NCBI GenBank assembly: GCA_947626485.1 | Contig: CANQSG010000053.1 | Coordinates: forward strand, 1 to 11,979 | From: an uncultured Clostridia bacterium | GTDB lineage: Bacteria > Bacillota > Clostridia > Oscillospirales > Acutalibacteraceae | Reading direction: 5' to 3' | Length of the DNA stretch: 11,979 nt | Part shown: positions 6,110-11,979 of the stretch, one piece after another | Numbering within the stretch: position 1 is the first letter of the stretch | Layout of the letters: the number at the start of each line of letters is the position of its first letter | Position numbers and translations under genes: made by a program | The notes under the pieces: model-generated | The model's database searches: none | The model's input: only the letters and a program-made list of their open reading frames with translations | Told to the model about the DNA's origin: nothing

Positions 6110-7522
6110 ATGGTTTTCAGCAGTCTGCCCTTTTTGCTCTATTATCTGCCGGCGGTTCTCCTGCTGTATTACCTCTGCCCGCGGCGGGGGCGCAACGCCC
6201 TGCTCTTTGCCGCGAGCCTGTTTTTTTACGCCTGGGGCGAGCCGGTTTACGTCCTGCTGATGCTCTTTTCGGTCGCCTTCAACTACCTCTGCGGCCTGTG
6301 GGTCGGGCGGCGGCGGGCAAACGGCGGCAGCGGTAAGGCGGCGCTCGTGACGGCGATCGTCGGCAACCTCGGTCTGCTCGGCTTTTTCAAGTACACCGGC
6401 TTCCTGCTCGACAATTTCAACGCCCTGTTTTCGACCAACGTGACCTTTCTTTCGCTCCAGCTGCCCATCGGCATCTCGTTTTACACCTTTCAGGCGCTCT
6501 CCTACGTCATCGACGTCTACCGCGGCACGGCCGCCGCGCAGCGCAATTTCATTCATTTCGGCACCTATATCGCCCTCTTTCCGCAGCTCATCGCCGGCCC
6601 CATCGTGCGGTACAGCGAGATCGCCGACCAGCTCGTTTCCCGCCGCGAGAGCCTCGATCAGTTCGCGCTGGGCGTCCGCCGCTTCACCCTCGGGCTTGCG
6701 AAAAAGGTGCTGCTTGCGAATCAGATCGCCCCGCTCTGGGAGCAGGTCAGCGCGAGCGGCGCCTTTGCCGACACCCCGGCGCTGACCGCCTGGCTCGGGA
6801 TCCTCGCCTTCACGTTTCAGATTTATTTCGACTTTTCGGGCTATTCCGATATGGCGATCGGCCTCGGGCACTTCTTCGGCTTCACCTTCGCCGAAAACTT
6901 CCGCACCCCCTACGGCGCGCAGAGCATCACCGAATTCTGGCGCCGGTGGCACATCTCTTTAAGCGGCTGGTTCCGCGAATACCTCTATATCCCCTTGGGC
7001 GGCAACCGACGGGGGCGCGCCTGCCAAATCCGCAACCTGCTGATCGTCTGGACGCTGACCGGGCTTTGGCACGGCGCGAGCTGGAATTTCCTGCTCTGGG
7101 GGCTGTATTTCGGGGTGCTGCTCATTCTCGAAAAGCAGTTCCTGCTGCGCGCGCTCGACCGCCTGCCCGCCCTGCTGCGCCACGCTTACGCCCTGCTGCT
7201 CGTCGTCTTCGGCTGGGTGCTTTTCGCGCTCGAGGATTTCGGGCAAATCGGGCGGTGCTTCGCCTCGCTGTTCGGCGCGGGCGGGCTTGCGAACGGCGGG
7301 TCGGTCTTTTTGCTTTCTACCAACGCCGTGCTGCTCGTCTGCTGCGCCCTCGGCTCGACCTCGCTGCCCCGCCGCGCCGGAAACGCCGTCCTGCGCGCGC
7401 TGCAAGGCCGCCCCGTCGCGCGCGAGATTCTTTGCAGCGTCACCTTCGCGGCGCTGCTGCTGCTCTGCGTCGCCTGTCTGGTCGGGGATTCCTACAACCC
7501 CTTCCTGTATTTCCGGTTTTAA
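6110..7522 (+). CDS. MBOAT family O-acyltransferase (AlgI/DltB/PatA-like)
   Basis: A 470-residue polytopic membrane protein with about ten or more hydrophobic segments. The MBOAT core is clear: SFYTFQALSYVIDVYRG (123-139), FGTYIALFPQLIAGPI (150-165), the YFDFSGYSDMAIGLG block (239-253), and EFWRRWHISLSGWFREYLYIP (275-295, His281). The invariant catalytic His follows in TGLWHGASWNFLLWG (His321). MBOAT proteins of this branch pass an acyl group, usually acetyl, from a cytosolic donor across the membrane to modify alginate, peptidoglycan or other surface polymers. AGGAGG lies eight bases before the ATG; the frame extends to 6074 without a better start. The next gene, a DHHW protein, begins 12 bases after the stop, the usual MBOAT partner arrangement. 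No confident promoter is visible in the 58 bases between the terminator and the start (only a CGGACAAGTCCG palindrome at 6062-6073). No DltA, DltC or alginate genes are nearby, so the acceptor is unknown. Confidence 0.95.
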   Translation: MVFSSLPFLLYYLPAVLLLYYLCPRRGRNALLFAASLFFYAWGEPVYVLLMLFSVAFNYLCGLWVGRRRANGGSGKAALVTAIVGNLGLLGFFKYTGFLLDNFNALFSTNVTFLSLQLPIGISFYTFQALSYVIDVYRGTAAAQRNFIHFGTYIALFPQLIAGPIVRYSEIADQLVSRRESLDQFALGVRRFTLGLAKKVLLANQIAPLWEQVSASGAFADTPALTAWLGILAFTFQIYFDFSGYSDMAIGLGHFFGFTFAENFRTPYGAQSITEFWRRWHISLSGWFREYLYIPLGGNRRGRACQIRNLLIVWTLTGLWHGASWNFLLWGLYFGVLLILEKQFLLRALDRLPALLRHAYALLLVVFGWVLFALEDFGQIGRCFASLFGAGGLANGGSVFLLSTNAVLLVCCALGSTSLPRRAGNAVLRALQGRPVAREILCSVTFAALLLLCVACLVGDSYNPFLYFRF

Positions 7523-7534
7523 GGGGGGAACGTG

Positions 7535-8680
7535 ATGCAAGACCGTTCGAAATGGATTTCCGTCGCCGTCTTTGCGACGCTGCTCGCTTCCCTTTGCGGG
7601 GTCAACCTCTTCACCCCCGACCGCACCTTTTCCGAAACCGAAAACCGCGTCCTCGCCGACGCCCCAAAGCTCTCGGCCAAGACGCTGCTCTCGGGTGAAT
7701 TCACCGGCGCGATCGACGAATACGTCAGCGATCAGTTCTTCCTGCGCGACCGCTGGATGGCGCTGCTCAACGGGACGAAGCGCGCCCTCGGCGACCGGGA
7801 ATTAAACGGCGTTTACCTCGGCAAGGACGGCTATTATCTGCAAAACACCGACCTGTCCGACCGCGCGACCTTCGACGCCAACCTCGCGGCGGTGCGCGGC
7901 TGTTTCGACCGGCTGTCCGAGAGGTTTGACGCAAAGCGCCTTTCCTTCCTGCTTGTGCCGACCGCCGTTTCGGTTCTGCGCGACCGGCTGCCCGCCTGCG
8001 CCCCCGTCCCGCCCGAGGACGACTGCATCGCCGCCGCCTATGACGCGCTCGAGGGCTATTGCACAATCGACCTGCGCGAGTCCCTGCGCGCCCACGCCGA
8101 CGAGCCGATTTATTTCAAGACCGACCACCACTGGACGGCGCAGGGGGCATTTCTCGGCTATACCGCCTTTTGCGCCGCGCAGGGGCTGCCCGCGCCGGAC
8201 ATCTCGGACTACACGGTCGAAACCGTCGCGACGGATTTTCGCGGCAGCCTCTACTCGAAAGCGCCCTTCGACGCGGCGGCTTACGACACGCTGTCCCTCT
8301 ATCTGCCGCGCAAGGCGCAGAACGTCACGTATCGTTCGCCCGACCGCCGCTTTGCGGGCTGTTACGACCGCGAAAAGCTCGAACACAAGGACAAATACCT
8401 CGTCTTTCTCGGCGAAAACGCCTCCGACGCCGTCTTGCAGACCGACGCCGGGACGGGGCGGCGGCTGCTGATCTTCAAGGATTCCTACGCGAACTGCTTC
8501 GTCCCCTTTTTGACCACGCATTACGACGCCGTGCACCTCATCGACCTGCGCTATTTCCGCGGCTCGCTCGACGATTATCTCGAAAAAAACAAGATCACCG
8601 ACCTTTTGGTGCTCTACAACATCGCGAATTTCGCGCAGGACGGCAGCCTTTCGCTGCTCGACACCCTCGCGCAGCCCTGA
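7535..8680 (+). CDS. DHHW family protein (AlgJ/AlgX-related SGNH-like acyltransferase)
   Basis: A 381-residue protein with one N-terminal hydrophobic segment (about 7-25, an uncleaved anchor or signal) and an extracytoplasmic domain. Family marks: the FSETENRVLADAPKLS block (32-47) after the anchor, an RDRW segment at 71-74, the eponymous TDHHWTAQGAF motif (Asp197, His198, His199, Trp200), and the C-terminal IFKDSYANCFVPFL block with the probable nucleophile Ser317. Ser317 with Asp197/His199 resembles the Ser-His-Asp arrangement of AlgJ and AlgX, which receive acetyl from the MBOAT partner and place it on the polymer. The sequence alone cannot decide the acceptor. The ATG at 7535 follows a GGGGGG run; a GTG directly before it (7532) is an equally possible start. 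It is translated from the same transcript as the MBOAT gene and followed by a terminator. Confidence 0.92.
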   Translation: MQDRSKWISVAVFATLLASLCGVNLFTPDRTFSETENRVLADAPKLSAKTLLSGEFTGAIDEYVSDQFFLRDRWMALLNGTKRALGDRELNGVYLGKDGYYLQNTDLSDRATFDANLAAVRGCFDRLSERFDAKRLSFLLVPTAVSVLRDRLPACAPVPPEDDCIAAAYDALEGYCTIDLRESLRAHADEPIYFKTDHHWTAQGAFLGYTAFCAAQGLPAPDISDYTVETVATDFRGSLYSKAPFDAAAYDTLSLYLPRKAQNVTYRSPDRRFAGCYDREKLEHKDKYLVFLGENASDAVLQTDAGTGRRLLIFKDSYANCFVPFLTTHYDAVHLIDLRYFRGSLDDYLEKNKITDLLVLYNIANFAQDGSLSLLDTLAQP

Positions 8681-8695
8681 CCCGCAAAAAAAGCG

Positions 8696-8739
8696 GGCGC
8701 ACAAACCGGCATTTTCCGGCTCGTGCGCCTGATTTTTTT
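8696..8739. terminator. Bidirectional rho-independent terminator between DHHW and MATE genes
   Basis: A stem GGCGCAC (8696-8702) with GTGCGCC (8723-8729) encloses a nested CCGG/CCGG pairing and is followed by seven Ts (8733-8739). On the left is a run of seven As (8686-8692) between CCCGC and GCGGG, so the minus-strand transcript coming from the MATE gene also meets a hairpin plus T-run. Confidence 0.85.
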
Positions 8740-8759
8740 ATATTTTTGCCCGCGCGGGT

Positions 8760-10110
8760 TCAGCATTCGCGGGTGAGCTTTTTGACCCAGTGGCCGAAAT
8801 TCGCCTTGCAGAAGGCGGGAACGCATTTGAAGATCTGGTCGGCGTTGAGCGCCCAGACGACGGCGACGGGTGACGCCTTGACGACGAAGGCGAGGACGAG
8901 CGCCAGCGGGATGCAGACGAACCAGATGCTGACGATGTCGAGGATCATCAGGTATTTCGAATCCCCGCCTGCCCGGATGATGCCGGCGTTGGTCGGCATC
9001 TGGTAGGACATCGTGACGGTGATGGCCGACAAAATCAGCAGGAACTCGTTCGCGAGCGTCTTGGTCTCGTCGCGCAGGTTATAGACCGACAAAATCGGGA
9101 TGCGCAGGAGAAAGAGCACGACGCCCGCCGCCAGACCGATGCCGACGAAAAGCAGCTGGAGCGTCTGCGCATAAGAGCGCATGCAGGTCGCCCTCGCCGA
9201 CGGCCCTGCCGATGTGGAACGAGGCGCTCGACGACGCCCCGATCGCGGCGGATTTTACGACTAAAAAGAGGGTGGAAGCGACGCTGTTGGCGGCGATGGC
9301 GGTCGAGGACAGGTGGCCGAGGATCGCGTTCTGCGCGGCGCCGTTGAAGCCCCAGAGCGCCCCGGCGCAGAAGATGGGAAGCGTCACCCGGACGTAGTCG
9401 CGCAGCAGGAGGCGGTCGGTGTGCAGAAAATCGCGCAGCCGCAGCCCTAACTTCTTCTCCCGCAGACAGAGGTAGAGCAGCAGCACGACGAGCTCGACGA
9501 CCCGCGCCGTCAGCGTGCCGATCGCCGCGCCCGCGATGCCCATTTCCGGCGCGCCGAAATGGCCGTAGATTAAAACGTAATTGATGCCGCCGTTGATGAG
9601 CAGCGTGCTGACCGAGAGACCGAGCGCAATGCGCACCGTGCCGACGCTGCGCAGCGTCGCGAGCAGCATCTGCGTGAGGGCGAAAAACGGGTAGGTGAAG
9701 CGGATGAGCCGCAGATAGGACACCCCGGCGTCGACGATGGCGACGTCTTCCGTAAAAAGCCCGACCGCCTGCGTCGGGAAGCAGGAGACCAAAACAAAAA
9801 GCAGAACCGCCGTCGAAAGTCCGAAGCGCATCGCGATCGAGGCGATGCGGCGGATGGGGGCGGTCTGCCGTTTGCCGAAATATTGGGTGCCGATGATGAC
9901 GAGCCCCTCGCCGAAGGAGACAAGGAGCTGCTGATAGACGAACTGGATCTGGTTGACCGCCGCCGCCCCCGCCAGCGCCGTTTCGCTGTAAGCGCCGAGC
10001 ATGAGGTTGTCGGCGAGGTTCACGCTGAGGGTGATGACGTTTTGCAGAACGAGGATGCAGCACATCCGGAAAAAGCTGCGATAAAAGCTGCGTTCCCGCA
10101 CGAGGGTCAT
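8760..10110 (-). pseudogene. MATE family efflux transporter, interrupted by a frameshift
   Basis: A multidrug/toxin extrusion (MATE) transporter split over two frames. The N-terminal part (from the ATG at 10110) shows FYRSFFRMCCILVLQNVI, NLADNLMLG, the AVNQIQFVYQQLLVSFGEG region, and the second half beginning with LRDYVRVTLPIF and GALWGFNGAAQNAILGHLSS, ending in SFHIGRAVGEGDL. At about 9183-9190 the reading continues in another frame as MRSYAQTLQLLF and through the last helices to a TGA at 8760-8762. Removing one base at about 9183 (or adding two) joins the parts into about 449 residues, the normal family length. As read, the first frame runs on in nonsense to 9079 (343 residues in all), and the second could only restart at the ATG at 9182 (140 residues). 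The start at 10110 was chosen from AAAGGAAG about 11 bases upstream and family length; 10140 is an alternative. The break may be a true pseudogene or a sequencing/assembly error. It lies 62 bases after the lipoprotein gene on the same strand. Confidence 0.88.
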
Positions 10111-10172
10111 GGCCGCCGTTGCTTCCTTTCTTTGTGACATCCGCGCCGGTTTGCAGCGCATTTCCGTCCCGT

Positions 10173-10658
10173 TCAGGCGGGCTGCACGTCGGAAAATTCC
10201 GCCGTCAGGTCGGCGCCGGGAATTTCGAGTTTTGTCGGCAGCCCGTCGGCCGTCAGCTCGAGGGTGTAGGCAAAGCCGCCGGTGCGGCCGGTCAGCCGGT
10301 CGCCCTCCCGCTGCGCCTGCGGCGCCGAAGAAAGCGCGCCGCGCAGCAGCTGCAGCGTGTCGGCAAAGAGCGTGTCGGGCAGGGTCGGGCGATAGGTCAG
10401 GCCGAGGTAGGAAAGCGTCAGGTCTTGCCCGTCCCACCGCGCCGTCAGCCCCGCGAGGCTCGCCGGTTCGCGCAGCGTGGCGCAAAAGGCGCCGCCGCCC
10501 GCCGTCACCCGGCAGACGTAGCGGCTGCCGCGACAGCAAAGCGCGGCGTCAAGGGTCAGCGCCGTCTGCACCGGCGCCGGTTCCGGTTTTGCACAGCCGG
10601 AAAGACAACACGCCGCAAAAACGGCGAGCAGGAGCGTCAAACGCGAAGCAAGTCGCAA
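10173..10658 (-). CDS. Small lipoprotein, possibly LolA/GerS-like
   Basis: A 161-residue putative lipoprotein with a basic N-terminus (Arg2, Arg6), a hydrophobic stretch, and lipobox LSGC with Cys22 as the lipidated residue. The body is rich in short beta-type segments: CCRGSRYVCRVTAGGGAFCATL (split around 41-62), EPASLAGLTARWDGQDLTLSYLGLTY (about 64-89), and a C-terminal LELTADGLPTKLEIPGADL-like hairpin (about 133-151). The pattern 'P..L.GL...W.G..L.LSY.GL' recalls the outer-membrane-lipoprotein-sorting/LolA-type proteins seen in Clostridia next to nnr, acpS and alr, a group that includes the germination lipoprotein GerS. That assignment is tentative. Translation starts at TTG (10658), the only start upstream of the signal peptide before an in-frame stop, with GAAAGG about 12 bases before it. 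It lies 9 bases after the nnr stop, so the two are translated from one message. Confidence 0.75.
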   Translation of the reverse strand: MRLASRLTLLLAVFAACCLSGCAKPEPAPVQTALTLDAALCCRGSRYVCRVTAGGGAFCATLREPASLAGLTARWDGQDLTLSYLGLTYRPTLPDTLFADTLQLLRGALSSAPQAQREGDRLTGRTGGFAYTLELTADGLPTKLEIPGADLTAEFSDVQPA

Positions 10659-10667
10659 AAAGGCGCA

Positions 10668-11979
10668 CTACCTTTCGAAGGAACTAAACAGGCGCGGCAG
10701 CGCTTCGATGCAATCGCTCGGCGTCAGGCCGTGCAGCGAGCCCTGTGCGGCAGCGGCGTCCCCCGCCGCGCCGTGGAGCCAGACCGCCGTCGGCGCCGCC
10801 CGGTCGGCGGGCAGACCCTGCGCGAGCAGCGAAGTTAACATGCCGGCGAGCGCGTCGCCGCTGCCGCCCGTCGCCATGCCGGGGTTGCCGGTCGGGTTGA
10901 AGATCGCCCTGCCGTTCGGCAGCGCCGTGACCGTCCCGGCGCCCTTGAGCACGAGCGTCACGCGGTGCGTCTGCGCGAAGCGGGTCGCACAACCCAGCCG
11001 GTCGGCCTGCACCGTCGGGATATCCGTCCCGCAGAGCCGCGCCATCTCGCCCGGGTGGGGCGTGAGCAGCAGCGGCGCGTTTGCCTGTTCAATCCAGTGT
11101 ATGCGGGTCGACAGGGCGTTTATGCCGTCCGCGTCGAGCACGACGGGACAGCGGGCGTTTTGTAAGATCGCTTCGAGCAGCGCTTCGACCGACCCGCCGC
11201 GCCCGACACCCGACCCGAACAGCAGCGCGTCGGCGGATTTCAGAGCGTCAAGCAGCTGCGGCAGACTGTCGGCGGACAAGGTGCCTCGGTCGGTTTCGGG
11301 CAACGGGAGACAAACGGCCTCGGGCACCGCGGCGGCGACGATCGGATAAATCGAGCGCGGCAGCGCCAGCCGCACGAGCCCCACGCCGCAGCGAAGCGAA
11401 GCGCGCGCCGCAAGGATCGCCGCGCCCGCCATGCCGTAGGAGCCGCAGACGAGCAGCGCTTTGCCGAAATCGCCTTTGTTCGCGCTGCGACGTCGAGGCG
11501 GCAGGCTCTCGCGCACCGCGGCAGCGTCGAAAACCTCCGGCGCGCCGTCGTATGCCAGCAAGTCGGCGGGAATGCCGATCTCGGCGACCGCGACCCTGCC
11601 GCAGACGTCGATGCCGTCGGCGAGAAAATGACAGGGTTTATAGGCGGAAAAGCTGACCGTCAGGTCGGCGTGGATACAAAGCCCCTGCGCCCTGCCGCTG
11701 TCGCAGTCGAGGCCGCTCGGCAGGTCGATGGCGGCGACAAAGCCGGGCGCACGGTTGACCTGGGTAAAAAAGGTCGCCGTCGTCGGGTCGGGTTGGCCGT
11801 GGAAGCCGGTGCCGAAGACGGCGTCGACGATCAGGTCGGCCTGCGCGACGTTCTCGGCGCAGTCGGCCTCGTCGCTGAAGAGGTCGCAGATCGGCAGCCC
11901 GATCTCGAGCACCTTGCGGCACATCTCCTCGCACTCCGGCGTCATGGGCAGCCCCAGCACCCGGATGACCGTCACCCGC
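10668..11979 (-). CDS. nnr: Bifunctional NAD(P)HX repair enzyme Nnr (epimerase + dehydratase), 5' end cut off
   Basis: A housekeeping metabolite-repair enzyme that epimerises R-NAD(P)HX and dehydrates S-NAD(P)HX back to NAD(P)H. The open frame runs off the right edge (the true start is outside; an in-frame GTG at 11975 is only internal). Numbering from that GTG: the end of the YjeF N-terminal epimerase domain shows DLIVDAVFGTGFHG (47-60) and AIDLPSGLD (82-90). The C-terminal ADP-dependent dehydratase domain shows NKGDFGKALLVCGS (166-179), GAAILAARASLRCGVGLV (184-201), VVLDADGIN (278-286), LLTPHPGEMARL (303-314), LVLKGAGTV (341-349), and NPTGNPGMATGGSGDALAG (360-378) with the conserved Asp of GSGD. 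About 80 N-terminal residues are missing. No frameshift or missing motif is seen in the visible part. It is the first visible gene of a minus-strand run with the lipoprotein and MATE genes. Confidence 0.94.
   Translation of the reverse strand, partial: RVTVIRVLGLPMTPECEEMCRKVLEIGLPICDLFSDEADCAENVAQADLIVDAVFGTGFHGQPDPTTATFFTQVNRAPGFVAAIDLPSGLDCDSGRAQGLCIHADLTVSFSAYKPCHFLADGIDVCGRVAVAEIGIPADLLAYDGAPEVFDAAAVRESLPPRRRSANKGDFGKALLVCGSYGMAGAAILAARASLRCGVGLVRLALPRSIYPIVAAAVPEAVCLPLPETDRGTLSADSLPQLLDALKSADALLFGSGVGRGGSVEALLEAILQNARCPVVLDADGINALSTRIHWIEQANAPLLLTPHPGEMARLCGTDIPTVQADRLGCATRFAQTHRVTLVLKGAGTVTALPNGRAIFNPTGNPGMATGGSGDALAGMLTSLLAQGLPADRAAPTAVWLHGAAGDAAAAQGSLHGLTPSDCIEALPRLFSSFER

Noticed and set aside
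6110..8680. dlt-type D-alanylation locus
   Set aside because: MBOAT is shared with DltB, but no DltA, DltC or DltD-type genes are present and the partner is a DHHW protein, pointing to O-acylation instead.
7802..8704. Minus-strand open frame of 300 codons opposite the DHHW gene
   Set aside because: Shadow frame caused by codon bias; no recognisable motifs, while the plus strand carries the DHHW family motifs in order.
9079..9190. Programmed ribosomal frameshift in the MATE gene
   Set aside because: No slippery run or stimulatory structure is evident at the join, and MATE genes are not known to use recoding; mutation or sequence error is simpler.

Overview
The window is GC-rich (about 65% in the coding regions I counted by hand) and is densely packed with genes of Gram-positive, low-complexity-membrane type. 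It shows lipoproteins with a lipobox, a DacF-type carboxypeptidase, a DUF348/G5/3D wall protein, DUF711, DUF4358, DHHW proteins, AGGAGG-like ribosome binding sites and rho-independent terminators. This combination suggests a high-GC member of the Clostridia (Oscillospirales/Ruminococcaceae-like, probably a gut or anaerobic commensal). That placement is inferred from gene content only; no rRNA or other marker is present.

Layout. (1) Bases 1-192: the 3' end of a DUF711 (PFL/UPF0210) gene on the plus strand, converging on a minus-strand pair across a bidirectional terminator. (2) Minus strand 2228-290: a LUD-domain protein followed by a DacF-like D-Ala-D-Ala carboxypeptidase, with a good sigma-A promoter upstream of the LUD gene. 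(3) Bases 2229-2744: an AT-rich divergent intergenic region with two strong promoters facing apart and a possible WalR-like site. (4) Plus strand 2745-3839: a secreted or anchored DUF348-G5-3D cell wall protein with its own terminator. (5) Plus strand 3952-4416: TspO/MBR, with a terminator. (6) Plus strand 4594-6001: a membrane-anchored SGNH hydrolase plus a DUF4358 lipoprotein, with a promoter and a terminator. (7) Plus strand 6110-8680: an MBOAT acyltransferase plus a DHHW protein, ending in a bidirectional terminator. (8) Minus strand 11979-8760: the nnr NAD(P)HX repair enzyme (cut by the window end), a small lipoprotein, and a MATE transporter broken by a frameshift.

How the genes fit together. 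Most of the window concerns the cell envelope: peptidoglycan trimming (DacF), wall remodelling (3D protein), and a four-gene neighbourhood (SGNH, DUF4358, MBOAT, DHHW) that looks like an O-acylation machine for an extracytoplasmic glycopolymer. In the model, MBOAT moves the acyl group across the membrane, and DHHW and/or SGNH transfer or remove it outside. The substrate is unknown. The most unusual sequence features are the SGNH gene, whose catalytic part is much less GC-rich than its own N-terminus and all its neighbours and is joined through a 12-bp tandem repeat, and the MATE frameshift. I see no mobile element, CRISPR array, tRNA, rRNA or convincing riboswitch, and no clear wholly new system.
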